Source of the DNA: Gordius sp. MW1
Taxonomy: Eukaryota > Nematomorpha > Gordioida > Gordea > Gordiidae
Length of the DNA: 64,000 bases
Assembly: GCA_964036665.1 (NCBI GenBank)
Contig: OZ038528.1
Coordinates: forward strand, 25,779,245 to 25,843,244
Direction of reading: 5' to 3'
Under the pieces are notes generated by a model. It did not search any database and was not told the origin of the DNA. It worked only from the letters and a program-made list of their open reading frames with translations. Positions 61,980-64,000 of this stretch are shown here, piece by piece. Positions within the stretch are counted from its first letter, which is position 1; every line of letters begins with the position of its first letter. A program made the position numbers and the translations under genes.

Positions 61980-63305
61980 ATGGAATTCGTAGATACGTTG
62001 TGGAACTATCATCATTCTCAACAACACAGCAATTTCAAATCTCACCACGCTTATGATAATCTGATGACAAGCCATCATAATAATATGATTCACAACCCTA
62101 CTCATTCATATGGCCAAATGACCCACCAAAAATCGACCCATAGATGTAAGTAGAGCCCTGCATAATTCTTCGGTCCGAGCCCGGCCCGGGCCCGAAATTT
62201 TATTTTTGGCCCAACTCAAGCCCCCGAACCCGACCCTTTTAAATAGAAACTTTTGAAAAATTTTATTTTTTGAAAATTATTTCACCACATAAATATAAAA
62301 TGCATTAGTTTGTTATTGTTGTTCGTATTTACAACTAGGATAAGTTTGAAATAAAAATCCATTTTCACTCGCTACAATTTATTCAGCTAATAATATTTAA
62401 AACTAAAATTCTAACTTAAAAAAATATATTTTATTTTGCAATTCAAAATGAAAACTCTTTGTGATATTTACCGATTTTATTTCTAAATTTCTAACAGCTA
62501 CCATGAATATATTTAAATACTTGAATAAGATATGCAATTCAGGTCAATATATTATAAGACAGGGGAAAAGGGCTGAAGCTTGGTGTGCTAATTTAATTAT
62601 CAAATATCGAGTTGAGTTTATTTGAATCATATTAAATAAAAGATTAATTTGCTTTGGTTCAATTCGAGCTGCCCGAAACCCGCTAGGGCCGGGTTGGGCT
62701 CCGGGCGGCCCGTGCAGAGTTTTAAATGTAAGCCATCAATTTTTGCTCTAACTTTGCGTTTTTATTTATTTCAAAGGGATCAATAAATGCCTAGGAAAAA
62801 TTTGTTGAAATCATATTAATTATGTGTTTCAGAGTGTTGACTCCTGAATTTTTATGATCAAAAATTAAAAAATATTAGCACTAAATTTTTAAAAATAACA
62901 TCATTGTGGCCATTAAAAAGGGAACATGGCATGTTTAAATTACTTATTAGTTGCTAATTGCAATATTAGTAAATTCATAATAAAACCAAGCAAAATAAAT
63001 AAACAAAATTTACTCTATATCCAAATGATTTTATTTTCACAAACTCTTTATAAACATACCCATACTCGGAAACTTGTAGGTTAAGAACGGGGTATTATTA
63101 CAAAATTATTAAATTTAAATTTTTAATTGCTATTAATAAATACTTAACACAATAGCCTCTATTTCGTCGGATGGCTACGCGTCAGCAACTCCCGAAAATA
63201 GTCCGATAAAAAAGCGTTCTTCTGAATCTTTAAATTCTGCCGAAGAACTCATGGCGGCTAGTTGTTTGCAGAGGATATCTGTGCAAAACGATGCCTGTGA
63301 CAATG
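61980..63305 (+). CDS. Unidentified His/Asn-rich protein, first two coding exons (partial)
   Basis: Exon 61980-62145 and exon 63156-63305 join in phase 1 across a 1010-nt intron (donor GTAAGT, acceptor AATAG). They give 105 residues and end at a phase 1 donor (63306) whose next exon I could not find in the window. The first exon is rich in His, Asn, Gln and Met (HHSQQHSNF, SHHNNMIHN). The second has ATPENSPIKKRSSESLNSAE, a Ser/Pro-directed phosphorylation-like and basic stretch, then ELMAASCLQRIS. Such composition is common in the N-terminal parts of developmental transcription regulators, but I do not recognise a family. A hAT element occupies more than half of the intron and touches the donor site. 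Confidence 0.6.
62151..62724. mobile_element. hAT element with GGCCCGGGCCC ends, on a splice donor
   Basis: It starts TAGAGCCCTGCA and ends GTGCAGAGTTTTA-like sequence, with CCCGGCCCGGGCCCG near the left and GGGCGGCCCG near the right. GATGTAAG (62143-62150) precedes it and AATGTAAG (62725-62732) follows it (7/8). The duplicated target is the 5' splice site of the host gene; the first T of the element supplies the sixth base of GTAAGT. Confidence 0.85.
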
Positions 63306-63330
63306 GTAACCCATTACTATATATATTTGT

Positions 63331-63640
63331 GTCGTAAAACGGCTGGGTTTTGTTTGGTCCACCTTTGGCTCAACTAAGACTACGGTCGACATTGGTCTTT
63401 TTTGTTAAATTTCGACTAAGTCTAGAGGCTACTAATAAAAACAGACCAAAAAGCCTTAAGTAGTCTCGATATGTTTGGTCCACCTTTGGCTCAACTAAGA
63501 CTAACGCTCCTGGTCTGTTTTCAAATTTCGACTAAGTCTGGAGGTCGATTTGGAAACAGACCAAAAAAGCTTTGCTTTGTTTTTGTTTAGTCGACTAAAA
63601 CCAAGGGCCGACCAAACAAAACCCAACCGTTTTAACGTTT
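63331..63640. mobile_element. Family C MITE, longest copy with internal duplication
   Basis: It starts GTGTCGTAAAACGGCTGGG and ends CAAACAAAACCCAACCG. A segment with TTTGGTCCACCTTTGGCTCA and ACTAAGACTA occurs twice (63353 and 63472), suggesting an internal duplication or two overlapping insertions. It sits in the intron after exon 63156-63305. Confidence 0.78.
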
Positions 63641-64000
63641 GTTAGGATAACGTTTGTTAGGATTCTGCTATAGATCTTTAAGTTCGCTTAATATTTTCTA
63701 ACGATTTATACACATAAAATACTTGATACTAAATGGTAAACATTGCGGTTTTTATTAATTATTTTTAGTGTGGGAACCTAAAAACCTTAGAATGACATAA
63801 CAATAGCATTCATTTATGGAATTTGTGTTTTTTTTTATTAAAATGATATTTACAGCAATGACAAGTATTATAGATTGTTAGAGAGTCTAAGTTTGATTTT
63901 GATATAAGGAGATGAAAAATAAAAATATTTGATTTTTAATCCAAAGCTCATTGATTATACAAAAATTTGGAAGAAAAGGAGGCACTACACATTAAAAATG
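63641..64000. other. Intronic or intergenic remainder
   Basis: AT-rich. I find no further exon of the preceding gene before the window ends. Confidence 0.4.

Overview
This is AT-rich nuclear DNA from an invertebrate animal. It carries spliced genes with GT-AG introns, no operons, and a very dense load of DNA transposons and retrotransposons. Protein content (a CUB/LDLa membrane protein and an IGF2BP/Imp homologue) places it in the Metazoa. Most introns of the Imp gene are only 33-49 nt, which points to a lineage with extreme intron compaction. The sequence alone does not let me name a phylum.

Three host genes are supported, all on the + strand. (1) 7086-11647 is a three-exon gene for a 1312-residue type I membrane protein with a signal peptide, several CUB-type modules, one LDL-receptor class A repeat, a transmembrane helix and a cytoplasmic tail. 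(2) 16885-19699 is a 14-exon gene for a 603-residue RNA-binding protein with two RRM and four KH domains, the IGF2BP/Imp architecture. (3) From 61980 there are the first two visible coding exons of an unidentified His/Asn-rich protein, which continues past 63305. All exon joins were worked out by hand from reading frame and splice sites.

The rest is mostly mobile DNA. 1-7085: intergenic with small hAT-type MITEs. 12.2-16 kb: a Penelope-like end fragment, a 5'-truncated LINE with a 30-bp target duplication, and an RTE relic. 21.6-33.3 kb: an RTE retrotransposon (minus strand, 14-bp target duplication) split by a stack of nested insertions: a hAT-like relic, then an element with FLYWCH fragments and its own inverted ends, then a GC-ended hAT, a 135-bp-arm palindrome and a MITE. 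33.4-36.3 kb: a foldback with 500-bp arms whose loop holds a hAT derivative. 37.2-41.8 kb: a pogo-type MITE and a ZBED/Charlie-type hAT, itself split by two further nested hATs. 42.1-47.2 kb: a GC-rich hAT, a MITE and an almost intact ZMYM1-like hAT transposase element. 48.2-50.9 kb: another foldback with an attached five-copy tandem array. 51-63.6 kb: MITE-rich DNA with a piggyBac-type TTAA element.

Small elements fall into three recurrent families. Family A has ends CATGGGCGTAGCCA, family B has ends CAGGCGCGTAG, and family C has ends TGTTGTAAAAACGGCTGGG. A and B make 8-bp target duplications, as hAT elements do. The hAT elements matter for the host genes: one copy sits exactly on the 5' splice site of the gene at 61980, and a family C MITE enlarges one intron of the Imp gene.
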